Positions 18,602-27,027 are shown, numbered from the stretch's first letter. The stretch: 36,099 nt of DNA from Candidatus Hydrogenedentota bacterium (GCA_016215105.1 JACRLJ010000137.1:1-36099), one strand, 5' to 3'. A program made the numbers and translations. The notes: generated by a model from the letters alone, not told the origin.

Positions 18602-19408
18602 TCAACCGCGTTTGGTGTAGATTGCCGGTCGAACGGTTTGGAAATCGCTCACGATACCGGTGAGGCTTTCCGCGTGACCGACGAACAGGTATCCGCCGGG
18701 CTTGAGCAGCCGGTAAACTTCATTGAGTAGCCGAGTGCGGACCTCGTTGTCGAAGTAGATCATGACATTGCGGCAGAACACACAGTCCAGCGGGCCGCGC
18801 ATGGGAAACGGCGGAGTCGAAAGATTCAGCCGCCGGAACGTTAGCAGATTCCTCAGGGAATTCTTGGCCGAGTATACGGTGCGATCTCCGTGCCGGATGG
18901 CGTCGAAATAGCGGTCGAGCATGGGCCGCGGTATGCCGGCAACCTTTTCCTGGTCATAGTTTCCGGCGACACAGTGTTCGAGCACCCGCGTCGAGATATC
19001 CGTTGCCAGGATCTTGAAGTCCAGATTGCGTCGGTTGCCGGAATCGAGCAGAGTCATGGCGATGGTGTAGGGCTCCTCTCCGGTGGAACTCGCCGCGGAC
19101 CAGATACGGAACCGGTTTTGGCCTTGCGATTTCCATCCGGTGATGAGCGACCGCAGGAAGTCGAAATGAGCGGACTCCCGGAAGAAACTGGTGACATTGG
19201 TCGAGATGGCGTCGAGCAGTTGGACGATTTCTTCTCCCTTCGTGTCTTCCGTGACCACGCTCAGATAGTCTTTGAATTCCGAAATGCCGAGCGCGCGCAT
19301 GCGTTTCCCGACTCGGGCGGAAACCAACGCCTCCTTGTTTTCACCAAGGGTGATTCCGCTGCGTTCGTATACGAGCGATCTAAATGCGTCAAAGACCCTA
19401 CGATCCAC
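18602..19408 (-). CDS. cheR: CheR chemoreceptor methyltransferase
   Basis: 268 residues: an N-terminal helical domain (FDAFRSLVYERSGITL, later NVTSFFRE at 71-78) followed by the SAM-binding methyltransferase fold (IWSAASSTGEEPYT at 102-115, ATDIST at 135-140, FCRNVMIYFD near 215). It methylates MCP glutamates using S-adenosylmethionine. The start is GTG at 19408 with GGAG 10 nt upstream, 25 nt after the cheD2 stop. A 96-nt gap separates it from cheD1 downstream, the largest break in this half of the operon. The acidic tail shared by both MCPs in the window may be its docking site. Confidence 0.96.
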   Translation of the reverse strand: MDRRVFDAFRSLVYERSGITLGENKEALVSARVGKRMRALGISEFKDYLSVVTEDTKGEEIVQLLDAISTNVTSFFRESAHFDFLRSLITGWKSQGQNRFRIWSAASSTGEEPYTIAMTLLDSGNRRNLDFKILATDISTRVLEHCVAGNYDQEKVAGIPRPMLDRYFDAIRHGDRTVYSAKNSLRNLLTFRRLNLSTPPFPMRGPLDCVFCRNVMIYFDNEVRTRLLNEVYRLLKPGGYLFVGHAESLTGIVSDFQTVRPAIYTKRG

Positions 19409-19433
19409 TATCTGCTCTCCGTGACCAAATCAA

Positions 19434-19922
19434 TCACAACCGATGCCAATCCGTGTCCCGGATCTTATGCACCTTGAGCACCGCCAGTTGGCCGGTGCCG
19501 ATGTCAAAAAGTATCTTTCTTCCCAAGTGTCCTCCGATGTCTTCGGAGAGTATCGCGATTCCTTTTCGGGAAAGGACTTCGCGGGCCACCCGCGCATTGT
19601 CGTCGCCGATGTGAGGCGGCGGCTCGTTTTCGGGGAATCCGCCGCCGACGATCTGGGCAACAACGTCGTTACGGCGGCATCCGGAATCGTCCATGATCTG
19701 GACGAGCGCGGCGGTGGCGACGTTTCCGTACCGGGGCGTTGCTTTCGACGGTTCCAGGATGATTGGGGCCACAAAGTGGCTTACACCTCCATACTTTAGG
19801 GCTCTATCCCACAGGCAGACAGCGACACCACTCCCCACTACCGTGCGCACGGCGGCGGCGCGCTGGCTGAAGTAGATATACCCTGGATCCAGGTAGTATT
19901 GGTTTCCGTCAGTCAAATTCAT
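19434..19922 (-). CDS. cheD: CheD paralog with catalytic cysteine replaced by glycine
   Basis: A 162-residue CheD-fold protein. The threonine (Thr27) and histidine (His49 in GGVSHFVAP) of the active site remain, but the motif that should read GSC is GSG (Gly32, codon GGT; TGT would be cysteine). A cysteine at position 36 is in the following strand and is unlikely to substitute. Deamidase activity is therefore probably lost; the protein may still bind CheX/CheC phosphatases or receptors. The ATG at 19922 lacks a clear ribosome site and follows cheY2 by 43 nt. The reading frame is intact and typical for the operon, so it looks like a maintained, altered paralog and not a decayed gene. Confidence 0.88.
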   Translation of the reverse strand: MNLTDGNQYYLDPGYIYFSQRAAAVRTVVGSGVAVCLWDRALKYGGVSHFVAPIILEPSKATPRYGNVATAALVQIMDDSGCRRNDVVAQIVGGGFPENEPPPHIGDDNARVAREVLSRKGIAILSEDIGGHLGRKILFDIGTGQLAVLKVHKIRDTDWHRL

Positions 19923-19965
19923 GCAATTTGCCGTGAGACAACCGAGTGACTTCTTGTTCGAGGAT

Positions 19966-20337
19966 CTACTGGCCGCTTACTTTGGACAAAACGTCCTGAA
20001 TCTTGGTGACAATCGTTGCGGGTTCAAACGGCTTGATGATGTAGTTGTTGGCCCCGGCCTTCAGCGCGTCAATCACGCGCGTCTTCTCCGCTTCCGTGGT
20101 CACCATGATGATTGGGACAGTCTTGCCTTTGGCCCGAATCTCGCGTACCGCGTCAATTCCAAGCATGTTGGGCATGTTCCAGTCCATGAGGACGAGTCCA
20201 AATTCGTCGTTCATAACCGCTTCGACGGCTTCTTTGCCGTCGGCGGCTTGGGCGACGTCGGTGATGTTCGCTCGTGCGAGCGCGCCAATCAGTACTTTGC
20301 GCATCACAGCGGAATCGTCCACCACGAGAGCCTTCAT
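19966..20337 (-). CDS. cheY: CheY-like response regulator (second copy)
   Basis: A 123-residue single receiver domain: Asp7/Asp8 (LVVDDS), phospho-acceptor Asp52 (LVLMDWNMP), Thr80 (IIMVTTEA) and Lys102 (IIKPFEP). The sequence is closer to standard CheY than the first copy. The start overlaps the cheX2 stop by 4 bp (ATGA, 20334-20337). It likely forms a kinase-output pair with that CheX. Which of the two CheY proteins controls the motor or another output cannot be told from sequence. Confidence 0.95.
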   Translation of the reverse strand: MKALVVDDSAVMRKVLIGALARANITDVAQAADGKEAVEAVMNDEFGLVLMDWNMPNMLGIDAVREIRAKGKTVPIIMVTTEAEKTRVIDALKAGANNYIIKPFEPATIVTKIQDVLSKVSGQ

Positions 20338-20822
20338 ACGGTAACTCCTTTCACTCTGTTGAGTTCAAATGTGACGCGCAAATTGAATGTTCCGAGATCG
20401 CTGGTGAACGGCACATCGAGCCAAGTCGCTTTCGAAGGATGGTTGACACTGAAATCGCTCCCGCGAATCACGGTGGGCAGACTCAGTTCAATGGGCGTGG
20501 ATACGAAACTGGCGAACTTTGCCTTGGATGAACCGGCCACCATATTCACCAATTCGGCTAGACCATCGTACACCGTTTCGTCAACGATGTGAAGTTCCGT
20601 TCCAAGCATGCGCCCTACCATAGCCAGAGCAGTTTGGGTGGGAAAGGAAAGCGCCACCATGCCTCGGGCCTCTCCGCTCAAACCAATGATAGCGACGATG
20701 TCGCGCGTGTTAAGTCCACCGTTTGCCAATCCAACTCCACATCGCGTGGCTTTGGACGAAAGCATCGTGTCGAAAAGGTCACAAACACTCTGTATGAACG
20801 GATTTATATACTCGACTTTCAC
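20334..20822 (-). CDS. cheX: CheX CheY-P phosphatase (second copy)
   Basis: A 162-residue CheX. With the GTG at 20822 as start it begins MKVEYINPFIQSV, the usual CheX opening; GGGAG lies 11 nt upstream. An earlier GTG at 20840 would add six residues and has no ribosome site. The catalytic pattern is complete: Asp86, Glu90, Asn93 (DGLAELVNMVAGSSK) and a proline 22 residues later in SLPTVIRG. CheX dephosphorylates CheY-P. It ends with a 4-bp overlap with cheY2. A GC-rich hairpin (20842-20858) lies just upstream, between it and the DUF342 gene. Confidence 0.92.
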   Translation of the reverse strand: MKVEYINPFIQSVCDLFDTMLSSKATRCGVGLANGGLNTRDIVAIIGLSGEARGMVALSFPTQTALAMVGRMLGTELHIVDETVYDGLAELVNMVAGSSKAKFASFVSTPIELSLPTVIRGSDFSVNHPSKATWLDVPFTSDLGTFNLRVTFELNRVKGVTV

Positions 20823-20841
20823 TCGTAGGTCTACTCCCACT

Positions 20842-20858
20842 GGCCGCGCGGCGCGGCC
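20842..20858. other. Small GC-rich hairpin upstream of cheX2
   Basis: GGCCGCG-CGG-CGCGGCC: a perfect 7-bp GC stem with a 3-nt loop in the short gap between the DUF342 gene and cheX2. It could attenuate, process or pause the operon transcript; there is no T-run. Confidence 0.35.
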
Positions 20859-20887
20859 ACGATTGGCTTAATTCATCATTCCGGCGC

Positions 20888-22276
20888 CTAATCAGCCGAA
20901 GAGAGTTTGACGGCCCCGTGGTCCGCCGTCGCCTGCATCGGCCCCAACAGGCTGTCTTCGACTGTCATCGTTGCGGCGCCGATGGTAAGAACACAATTTG
21001 GAAAGACTTTTTCATTGATGCGTATGCTTGGCTTGACTCTGGCGGCGAACTTGCGCTGAAGCTCCTCGATTTCGTTGCTCAAGCCACTTATAGTCTTCTC
21101 GATCTCGAGCCCCTTTTCAATCAGTTGCTCGACGGCGTGCCGCTTGTGTTCAGGCAATCCGTCTTGACGGCTGATCAGCGGATCGATCGCGTGATGGATC
21201 TGGCCGAGACGCTCCTCGAGTTCAGCTACTCGTTGCTCCCGAATTGCTATCTCGTGGGCGGTGTGGGTGTCACCGGTCGCCGTCAAATGGGTAGGCATGA
21301 GGCTTTCGCTGCCGGCCTGCCCGAGCACGATTTCGTCGACGGCGGTCGTCTGTCCGCCAACGATACGGCCTCGAGGAGTAATGACCGAGCCGTGACTGAC
21401 CACCTCGGAATGCACAATCTCCCGATCCACCTCGATGTTCCCGCCGGCTTCGATCCGCGCTTCGAGCACGTAGTGGGCGTGGATGGTCCCGGCGGCCCGA
21501 ACATGATTGTCGGGCCCGTTCGTTATTCCACCGTGAACAATCAAATCACCACCGGATTCGACATTCGCTCCTTCTATCACCCCATGTACCTCGATGTCAC
21601 CGGTCGCGGTTACGTGCGAACCGCTGCAAATGTCTTCTTTGATCAATAGCGCCCCGGGGTGATCGATGTCACCGGTTTCCAGGCCGACGCTCCCCGTGAT
21701 GCTGTACACGTCGTCGACCGATAGCGTATTGTCACGCCAGCGGATGCGTCCGTTGGCGGTGGCGTAAAAGATCGAGTCGTTCGTGTCAAGACGGACATTC
21801 TTACCGGCGGCAATCCGCGGCGCCTTTCCTTTGGCGGCAAGGAGTCTGCGTCCGTGCACATCCACGCCTTCCACCCCGTCGATAGGGGAGACGAGGCGCG
21901 CCAAGGGCTGTCCTTCGTGAACGCCGAGCTGGGCCAAAGGGTGTCGATAGTCGATTGCGCCCGTACGCTCGTCGATGGCGAACCCTTCTGCGAAGAACTC
22001 ACCCAACCATTCGATTCTTCCGTGTACGGGCTGGGTGGCCTGACGTCCTTCGCATAGTACGAGGCCGGTTAGAGGCTTACCAGAGGCCATGGCGATGCGG
22101 ATACGCATCTCCACAATGTCGTGTGCGGGCCGGTTGACAATCGCGAGGCGTTCCATCTCCTGCAGTATGAATTCTACTGCGGCGTACAGCCCTTCGCTGG
22201 AAACGGAACCGTCAACAATCACGGCCATATGATCGGCGGTGACCCGTACTGTTAGTTCGGATAGCGCGTTCGTCAT
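20888..22276 (-). CDS. DUF342 / FapA-like (flagellar assembly protein A family) polymer-like protein
   Basis: A 462-residue DUF342 protein. After an N-terminal alpha/beta part there is a beta-helix-like segment (about 165-320) of short repeats such as ATGDIEVHG, ESGGDLIVHG, AAGTIHAHY and EAGGNIEVD, then a coiled coil (about 345-410, EQRVAELEERLGQI to SNEIEELQRKF) and a small C-terminal beta domain. The family occurs near flagellar and chemotaxis genes; FapA in Vibrio affects flagellar assembly through polar signalling proteins. The exact role here is unknown. It is encoded between cheW and cheX on the same strand, with a weak GGAATGAG ribosome site upstream of the ATG. Confidence 0.85.
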   Translation of the reverse strand: MTNALSELTVRVTADHMAVIVDGSVSSEGLYAAVEFILQEMERLAIVNRPAHDIVEMRIRIAMASGKPLTGLVLCEGRQATQPVHGRIEWLGEFFAEGFAIDERTGAIDYRHPLAQLGVHEGQPLARLVSPIDGVEGVDVHGRRLLAAKGKAPRIAAGKNVRLDTNDSIFYATANGRIRWRDNTLSVDDVYSITGSVGLETGDIDHPGALLIKEDICSGSHVTATGDIEVHGVIEGANVESGGDLIVHGGITNGPDNHVRAAGTIHAHYVLEARIEAGGNIEVDREIVHSEVVSHGSVITPRGRIVGGQTTAVDEIVLGQAGSESLMPTHLTATGDTHTAHEIAIREQRVAELEERLGQIHHAIDPLISRQDGLPEHKRHAVEQLIEKGLEIEKTISGLSNEIEELQRKFAARVKPSIRINEKVFPNCVLTIGAATMTVEDSLLGPMQATADHGAVKLSSAD

Positions 22277-22368
22277 GACTCATTCCATGCGGCGCCGAGG
22301 CGCCCGGGGACACGGACCGTAATGGTGTCCCGAGGATTCCATGTCTGATTGGCGCGTGGCATTGGCCG

Positions 22369-22890
22369 CTACTGCGCCAATTGGCTTGCCAGGGCCAATT
22401 CGCCGCTGCCCAGAATCTTATCGGCGTTGAGGAGCATGATAACCTTCTGGCCCACTTTGCCCATCGCCATGATGAAATCCGTGTCAAGGCTTGAGCCAAA
22501 TGCCGGTGGCGCCTCGATCTGATCGGCGTTGATGTTCAGAACTTCCGATACTTGATCCACGATCAATCCGGTGGTCAACACGGACCCTGCATGGGCGATC
22601 TGCACCACGATAATGCAGGTGCGCTCCGTATCTTGTTCGGCGCTCATTCCGAATTTCAGCCGCAAGTCAATGACCGGAATGACTTTTCCGCGCAGGTTGA
22701 TGACTCCCCGGACATAGTCGGGAGTCTTGGGAACGCGCGTGACGTTCATCATACCGATGATTTCTTGCACCTTTAGGATACCGAGGCCATAGACTTCGTT
22801 ATCCAATTCAAACGTCAGATACTTTCCCGCCAATGTGTCCAGCGCGGCGCTGGCGGCGGTATTCCTGGCTTCGGTTGCTAGGTCCTGCAT
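22369..22890 (-). CDS. cheW: CheW coupling protein of the cheA operon
   Basis: A 173-residue CheW with the same core as the receptor-operon copies (KYLTFELDNEVYGL, ILKVQEIIGM, GVINLRGKVIPVIDLRLKF) but more diverged, especially in the N-terminal leader and the C-terminal VIMLLNADKIL. The ATG at 22890 is chosen: GGAGG lies 9 nt upstream, whereas the open frame begins with a TTG two codons earlier. It is the second gene of the operon, 68 nt after the cheA stop, and is probably the stoichiometric partner of this CheA. Confidence 0.95.
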   Translation of the reverse strand: MQDLATEARNTAASAALDTLAGKYLTFELDNEVYGLGILKVQEIIGMMNVTRVPKTPDYVRGVINLRGKVIPVIDLRLKFGMSAEQDTERTCIIVVQIAHAGSVLTTGLIVDQVSEVLNINADQIEAPPAFGSSLDTDFIMAMGKVGQKVIMLLNADKILGSGELALASQLAQ

Positions 22891-22958
22891 ATGCAATGTC
22901 CTCCACGGGCCCCAGGAGCCCTCTTCGGTTCAGCCGAAACTACTGGCGTCACGTGCGG

Positions 22959-25817
22959 TCAGTTGTTCCCTGCCACCGTTTCCGAAACTTCCGCATTCGC
23001 GAGTCGTACCAGACCACCCACATCGAGGATCAGTCCCACGGAACCATCGGGCATTACGGCGCCGCCGGAGACACCCGGGATTCCTCGCATCAGCTCTCCG
23101 AGCGGCTTGATTACAATTTGTTGTTGTCCCAATAGTTCATCGAGCACGATTCCGACCTGGTGACCTTCGTCCTCGACGACGACCACAACAGCTTCCGTGG
23201 GATCTGACATCGCGTCCGCGATATCGTAAAGCCGATTCAGCCGGAACAGAGGGATGAGTTTCTCCTGGAGGCGCAGCATTTCGCCGCGCTTCACGACCGT
23301 TGTGATATCGCCCGCCGCCGGCCGGATCGACCGGATAATGGAGAGCGTGGGTATAATGTAACGTTCTCTTCCGGCGCGGACAACCATGCCGTCAATGATC
23401 GCGAGGGTAAGTGGCAGGCGGATGCTGAAGCGGCTGCCTTGGCCGGGATGAGACGTAATCTCGATTTGGCCGCGAAGCGATTCGATATTCCGTTTCACGA
23501 CGTCCATTCCGACGCCGCGCCCGGATACGTCCGTGATCTTCTTAGCGGTCGAGAATCCAGGCTCGAAGACCAAGTTGTAGATCTCCCGATCAGTCAGTTG
23601 GTCGGCGTCCCGAATGAGGCCGCGTTCGATTCCCTTGGCGACGATGGCGTCCCGGTTGAGGCCGCGTCCGTCATCTTCGATCTCGATGTAGATGGCGCCA
23701 CCCTTGTGGAACGCGCGCAATTCAACGCGCCCCGTTGCAGGCTTGCCCGCCGCGACGCGTTCGTCGGTGGTGGATTCCAGGCCATGATCGACAGAGTTGC
23801 GAACCATGTGTACGAGCGGATCGCTGATCTTGTCTACGACGGTCTTGTCCAGTTCCGTGTCTTCGCCGGTCATGACAAACTCGACCTGCTTGCCCGATTT
23901 CTTCGCCAAGTCGCGCACGAGGCGGGCCATCTTCTGGAATGTGGTCCGCACCGGTACCATGCGCAGCGACGTTCCCATCTCCTGCAATTCGCGGGTAATC
24001 TTGTCGAGTTGACCAAGCTGCCGCGAAAGCTGCGGGGTAATGCCGTCCTGCAGTTCCTCCGATTGACATACCATGGATTCGGCGATAACCAGTTCCCCGA
24101 TCGTATCCAATAGCCGGTCGAGGCGGTCCGCGTCCACTTTGACGGATTCTTTGACCTGCACCGCCTGGCCGGCTTGCGCCGGGGCTGCGCTTTGGCTGCG
24201 CAGAGCAAGCGCCACGTCGCGCGCTGCGGCTTGTCCGCTACGAACCAGGAGTTCGCCAAGTCTTGGGCTTTCCGGATTCTCCTGCGCTTCGAGGGCCTCT
24301 CCCACGTCCGAGGGGCTTACGCTGCCCATCGCAACCAATACTTCGCCGACCTTGTGAGGAGGGCCGGGTTGTTGACTGACCTCTACTGCGGCTTGCACCT
24401 GACTGCGCGAAACGCGGCTTTCTTCTACCAGAATATCACCGATTCTCTTTTTCGGAGCCGGATGGCGCTGGGCCTCCAACGCTTCCGATACGGAATCCTT
24501 GGACGCGGCGCCGGTCTCGACGAGGATTTCACCAAGACGCTTTCCGGGGTGGGGCGCGACGGCGGGTGTTCTCGAAGCAACGGAAGACAGATCGCCGGAC
24601 GCTGCGGCCTGGATTGCGGCAACAAGTGCAGGCAGCGAGGGCTCGCCTTGGAGATCATTCCCCGAGCCAAGCGCGTCGGCCACGTGACCGATGAGGCGTT
24701 TGAGGGCGTCCACGGCGTCAAATGTAACGTCTACCACGGGGCCAACAAGATCCAGTTCCCCTTTGCGCACCTTGTCCAGCAAGTTCTCGGCTTCGTGCGC
24801 GCACGATTTGATGTCATCCAGCGCCAGGAATCCCGCAACGCCCTTTATCGTATGGAACGCGCGGAAGACCGCGTTAATGGCTTCTTCGTTCTTGGGATCG
24901 GTCTCGAGGGTTAGTAGATTGACGTCGGCCGCTTCGAGATGCTCTCGGGCCTCCGCGACGAAATCGCCCATAAGGCCCAAGTCCCCTTCCAGGGGCTTCG
25001 ACGCTGGAAGCTGTTCCGGGGCCGGAGGCGATTGCCGGAGCGCCTCGGGTTGGGCTCCGGCCTGCAGCCGCTCAATAACCGTCTCCACGGGCCCGGGACT
25101 GGCCTCCATACCCGAGTACGACGCGAAGGAGTGGGCGAGCCAATCCTTAAGCGCCAGGAGCGCATCCACCGGTGGGGTGGCCCCGGAACTTACGGCATCC
25201 TCGGCGATATGGCATGAGCGCTCAACATCGCCAAGTCCGAGCATGGCGGATTCGCCTTTGACCGAGTGCAAGACACGGCGTAACGCATCGATGTTTGTCG
25301 CGTCGTCCGGCCGTTTTTCGATCGTGAGCGCCAGTTCCTCAAATTCTTCCAGTACGCTCCCTTGACGCGACAGAAAGTCCGCGAAAATCGCGGTGTCAAT
25401 GTGGGCGGGCAACGTGGTCGGATGGGTAATTCTTCCGGTAGGCTGACCGCCGGGACTTTGCGGCGCCTCCGCGGACGCGCCGGTCTCCGGGGCACCGATG
25501 CCCAGTCCGCCGGGGAAGGTCACCTCAGCGGCGTCACGGCCGTCGCGAATCAGGCCCTGAAGCGCGGCGACTACCTCGGAAACGGTTTCAAGGGAACGCT
25601 TTGGATCTTTGCTCTCCTCGAGAATCACCGTTTCGATAATACCCGCGGTGCTCTTGGCGGCCCTGGCGACGACTTCCTGCCCGGTTTCCTGTCCCCAGTC
25701 GCCAATCGCGGTGAAGCCGGTGTGGAGATCGGCTAAGGCGGTCATATCGTTCGGTTCGCAGAAAACCAAGGATTCCGCGATTCGTTCCAGTGTTTGGGCG
25801 ATAGTATTCTCGGACAT
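22959..25817 (-). CDS. cheA: CheA histidine kinase with two HPt domains and four MshEN-like repeats
   Basis: 952 residues. An N-terminal helical segment (1-95) is followed by HPt1 (about 140-250; phospho-acceptor His184 in VLHSVKGE), HPt2 (about 280-385; His322 in AFHTIKGV), then four repeats of about 31 residues (427-542) starting RLGEILVETG, RIGDILVEES, KVGEVLVAMG and RLGELLVRSG and ending in EALEAQ-like helices. Dimerisation (P3, about 555-620), the ATPase (P4: HMVRNSVDHGLE at 670-681, DDGRGL, GRGVGMDVV) and the CheW-like P5 (805-945) follow. The repeats occupy the usual P2 position and match half-sites of MshEN/T2SSE-N domains, which bind c-di-GMP elsewhere. The ATG follows GGTGAG. It is the first gene of the 12-gene operon. 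Confidence 0.96.
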   Translation of the reverse strand: MSENTIAQTLERIAESLVFCEPNDMTALADLHTGFTAIGDWGQETGQEVVARAAKSTAGIIETVILEESKDPKRSLETVSEVVAALQGLIRDGRDAAEVTFPGGLGIGAPETGASAEAPQSPGGQPTGRITHPTTLPAHIDTAIFADFLSRQGSVLEEFEELALTIEKRPDDATNIDALRRVLHSVKGESAMLGLGDVERSCHIAEDAVSSGATPPVDALLALKDWLAHSFASYSGMEASPGPVETVIERLQAGAQPEALRQSPPAPEQLPASKPLEGDLGLMGDFVAEAREHLEAADVNLLTLETDPKNEEAINAVFRAFHTIKGVAGFLALDDIKSCAHEAENLLDKVRKGELDLVGPVVDVTFDAVDALKRLIGHVADALGSGNDLQGEPSLPALVAAIQAAASGDLSSVASRTPAVAPHPGKRLGEILVETGAASKDSVSEALEAQRHPAPKKRIGDILVEESRVSRSQVQAAVEVSQQPGPPHKVGEVLVAMGSVSPSDVGEALEAQENPESPRLGELLVRSGQAAARDVALALRSQSAAPAQAGQAVQVKESVKVDADRLDRLLDTIGELVIAESMVCQSEELQDGITPQLSRQLGQLDKITRELQEMGTSLRMVPVRTTFQKMARLVRDLAKKSGKQVEFVMTGEDTELDKTVVDKISDPLVHMVRNSVDHGLESTTDERVAAGKPATGRVELRAFHKGGAIYIEIEDDGRGLNRDAIVAKGIERGLIRDADQLTDREIYNLVFEPGFSTAKKITDVSGRGVGMDVVKRNIESLRGQIEITSHPGQGSRFSIRLPLTLAIIDGMVVRAGRERYIIPTLSIIRSIRPAAGDITTVVKRGEMLRLQEKLIPLFRLNRLYDIADAMSDPTEAVVVVVEDEGHQVGIVLDELLGQQQIVIKPLGELMRGIPGVSGGAVMPDGSVGLILDVGGLVRLANAEVSETVAGNN

Positions 25818-25942
25818 GACGGCTCACCCCAGATCTACTGTTTACGTTCCCGGAGTCCGGGACGATCCCTAGTTCTATGATACACGAATCCTCGAATTCG
25901 TGAATACCCGTCCCGGTCCAATCAGCCTACGATCCTACTTAT

Positions 25943-25971
25943 AGCTTAACACCAGTAGCTAAAAATGTCAA
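25943..25971 (-). promoter_or_regulatory. Candidate promoter of the cheA operon
   Basis: On the minus strand, a perfect TTGACA (25971-25966) is followed 17 bp later by TAAGCT, with a better -10-like TATAAG a few bases on (25943-25938), in an AT-rich patch. The leader to cheA (about 115 nt) contains two small perfect hairpins: 25883-25902 (7-bp stem) and 25848-25862 (6-bp stem). The -10 is weak, so the exact start is uncertain. Confidence 0.4.
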
Positions 25972-26119
25972 ATAATAATATAGCTAGAGTGTAGGTTCTT
26001 GTTTACGGAGGATTCGGGAATTATTATGATGTAATCCGGCGCGAATCCGAGGTATGCCTACTTTCTAAGGATCGCCGGATTTGCGGAGTGAAGCTGCGGG
26101 CTGGCAAGACGGAGTCCGT

Positions 26120-26153
26120 TAGGAATCCGGCCGGAAAGTCGCCTTCTTGACGC
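26120..26153 (-). repeat. Left copy of 34-bp inverted repeat around the arginine decarboxylase gene
   Basis: The reverse complement of this segment matches 27143-27176 at 31 of 34 positions. Both contain GCGTCAAGAAG and GGCCGGATTCCTA. The pair brackets the pyruvoyl arginine decarboxylase gene. Confidence 0.7.
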
Positions 26154-26159
26154 GGCACG

Positions 26160-26234
26160 GCCAGAAAGCATCTGCAAGCTGCTCAATGCCAGCGCTGGCT
26201 CGTGCGGAGTTTTGCTATGTGGAGGCTTTCTGGC
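26160..26234 (-). mobile_element. 75-bp miniature element with 10-bp terminal inverted repeats (copy A)
   Basis: Its ends are GCCAGAAAGC and GCTTTCTGGC, perfect reverse complements, and the centre holds CCAGCGCTGG, also palindromic. The reverse complement aligns without gaps to 30752-30826 with 68 of 75 positions identical, all differences being transitions. It is intergenic here. It encodes nothing, so movement, if any, would need an outside transposase. Confidence 0.75.
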
Positions 26235-26343
26235 GCGCCCCCAGCGGGAAGTTACGGAGTCCGTGCAAGGTAAAGTGCTCGAGTTCGGGGCGAGACACCG
26301 TCCTCCGAACCCGACAGGGATGATCGAGGAAGAGTGGGCAGGA

Positions 26344-26889
26344 TCAGTCGACGACGAAAACGACCGCCGTCAAGACGGTTGTCCACAGGCCATGGCGATT
26401 GCCCTCGGCGGACTGGAACACGTTCCGTGTCTTGAAGATGTTTCCGCTGGCCTTGTAGATTTGCTTGCGCTCGTCCCAAGCTTTATCGGGATCGAATTCG
26501 ATACCGAGCGTGGTCGCGAGCATGGTAGCAGCCAAGTCCTCGGCGTACTCGCCGGAGGCTTCGCCCTTTTCCCCGTAGGAGTGGTGCTCGGAAATGTAGC
26601 CGTAGGTCTTCTTCTCATTGGGCAGCGCCAAACCGATGGCGGCCGAGATTAGACGGTTGGGCTCATTGGTTTCCTGCCGTGACATGACACAGAAAACGAT
26701 CTGACCCGGATTGAGTTGGGCAAGACCTTCGCGGACGGTGATCAACTTACAGTGGGGCGGGAAAATACTCGAAACGTATACGAGGTTGAACTTTTCGATT
26801 CCTGCATTGCGAAGCGCGCTCTCGAAAGAGGCCAGTTTGTCTTTGTGAACTCCGACACCCTTAACGAAAAACGCCTGCGTTGGAACCAT
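26344..26889 (-). CDS. pdaD: Pyruvoyl-dependent arginine decarboxylase
   Basis: A 181-residue PvlArgDC, which decarboxylates arginine to agmatine, an entry to polyamine synthesis. The proenzyme self-cleaves at a Ser-Ser bond; the site is intact as Ser40-Ser41 in YVSSIFPP, and Ser41 would become the pyruvoyl cofactor. Other family segments are visible: [21 protein letters not shown] and [14 protein letters not shown]. The ATG at 26889 is chosen because relatives begin MVPT-x-x-FF-x-KGVG and GAAGGG lies 4 nt upstream; an ATG at 26901 adds four residues. A good promoter lies at 27028-27056. The gene sits inside a pair of 34-bp inverted repeats. Confidence 0.93.
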   Translation of the reverse strand: MVPTQAFFVKGVGVHKDKLASFESALRNAGIEKFNLVYVSSIFPPHCKLITVREGLAQLNPGQIVFCVMSRQETNEPNRLISAAIGLALPNEKKTYGYISEHHSYGEKGEASGEYAEDLAATMLATTLGIEFDPDKAWDERKQIYKASGNIFKTRNVFQSAEGNRHGLWTTVLTAVVFVVD

Positions 26890-27027
26890 TTTTCCCTTCA
26901 TTTCTCATATACACTCCCAGAGTAGTACCACCACCAAGCGTTGCCATTCCGCCCACACGCGCATTGTGCATCGTGCATCGAGATCGCATGGCCTCTTATC
27001 GCCACGCATCTACGATACGGCGCGCGT

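Larger units (their letters stand above)
26109..26264. repeat. 11-bp direct repeats (ACGGAGTCCGT) bracketing the repeat cluster
   Basis: ACGGAGTCCGT occurs at 26109-26119 and again at 26254-26264. Each copy is itself palindromic. The 134 bp between them contain exactly the left 34-bp inverted repeat and the 75-bp element, so the pair resembles a target-site duplication. Confidence 0.45.
25818..26343. other. Intergenic region upstream of cheA carrying repeats
   Basis: A 526-bp gene-free stretch. The cheA-proximal half is AT-rich and holds the candidate promoter and leader hairpins. The other half (26109-26264) holds the left 34-bp inverted repeat and the first 75-bp element. No reading frame with family resemblance was seen. 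Confidence 0.6.
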
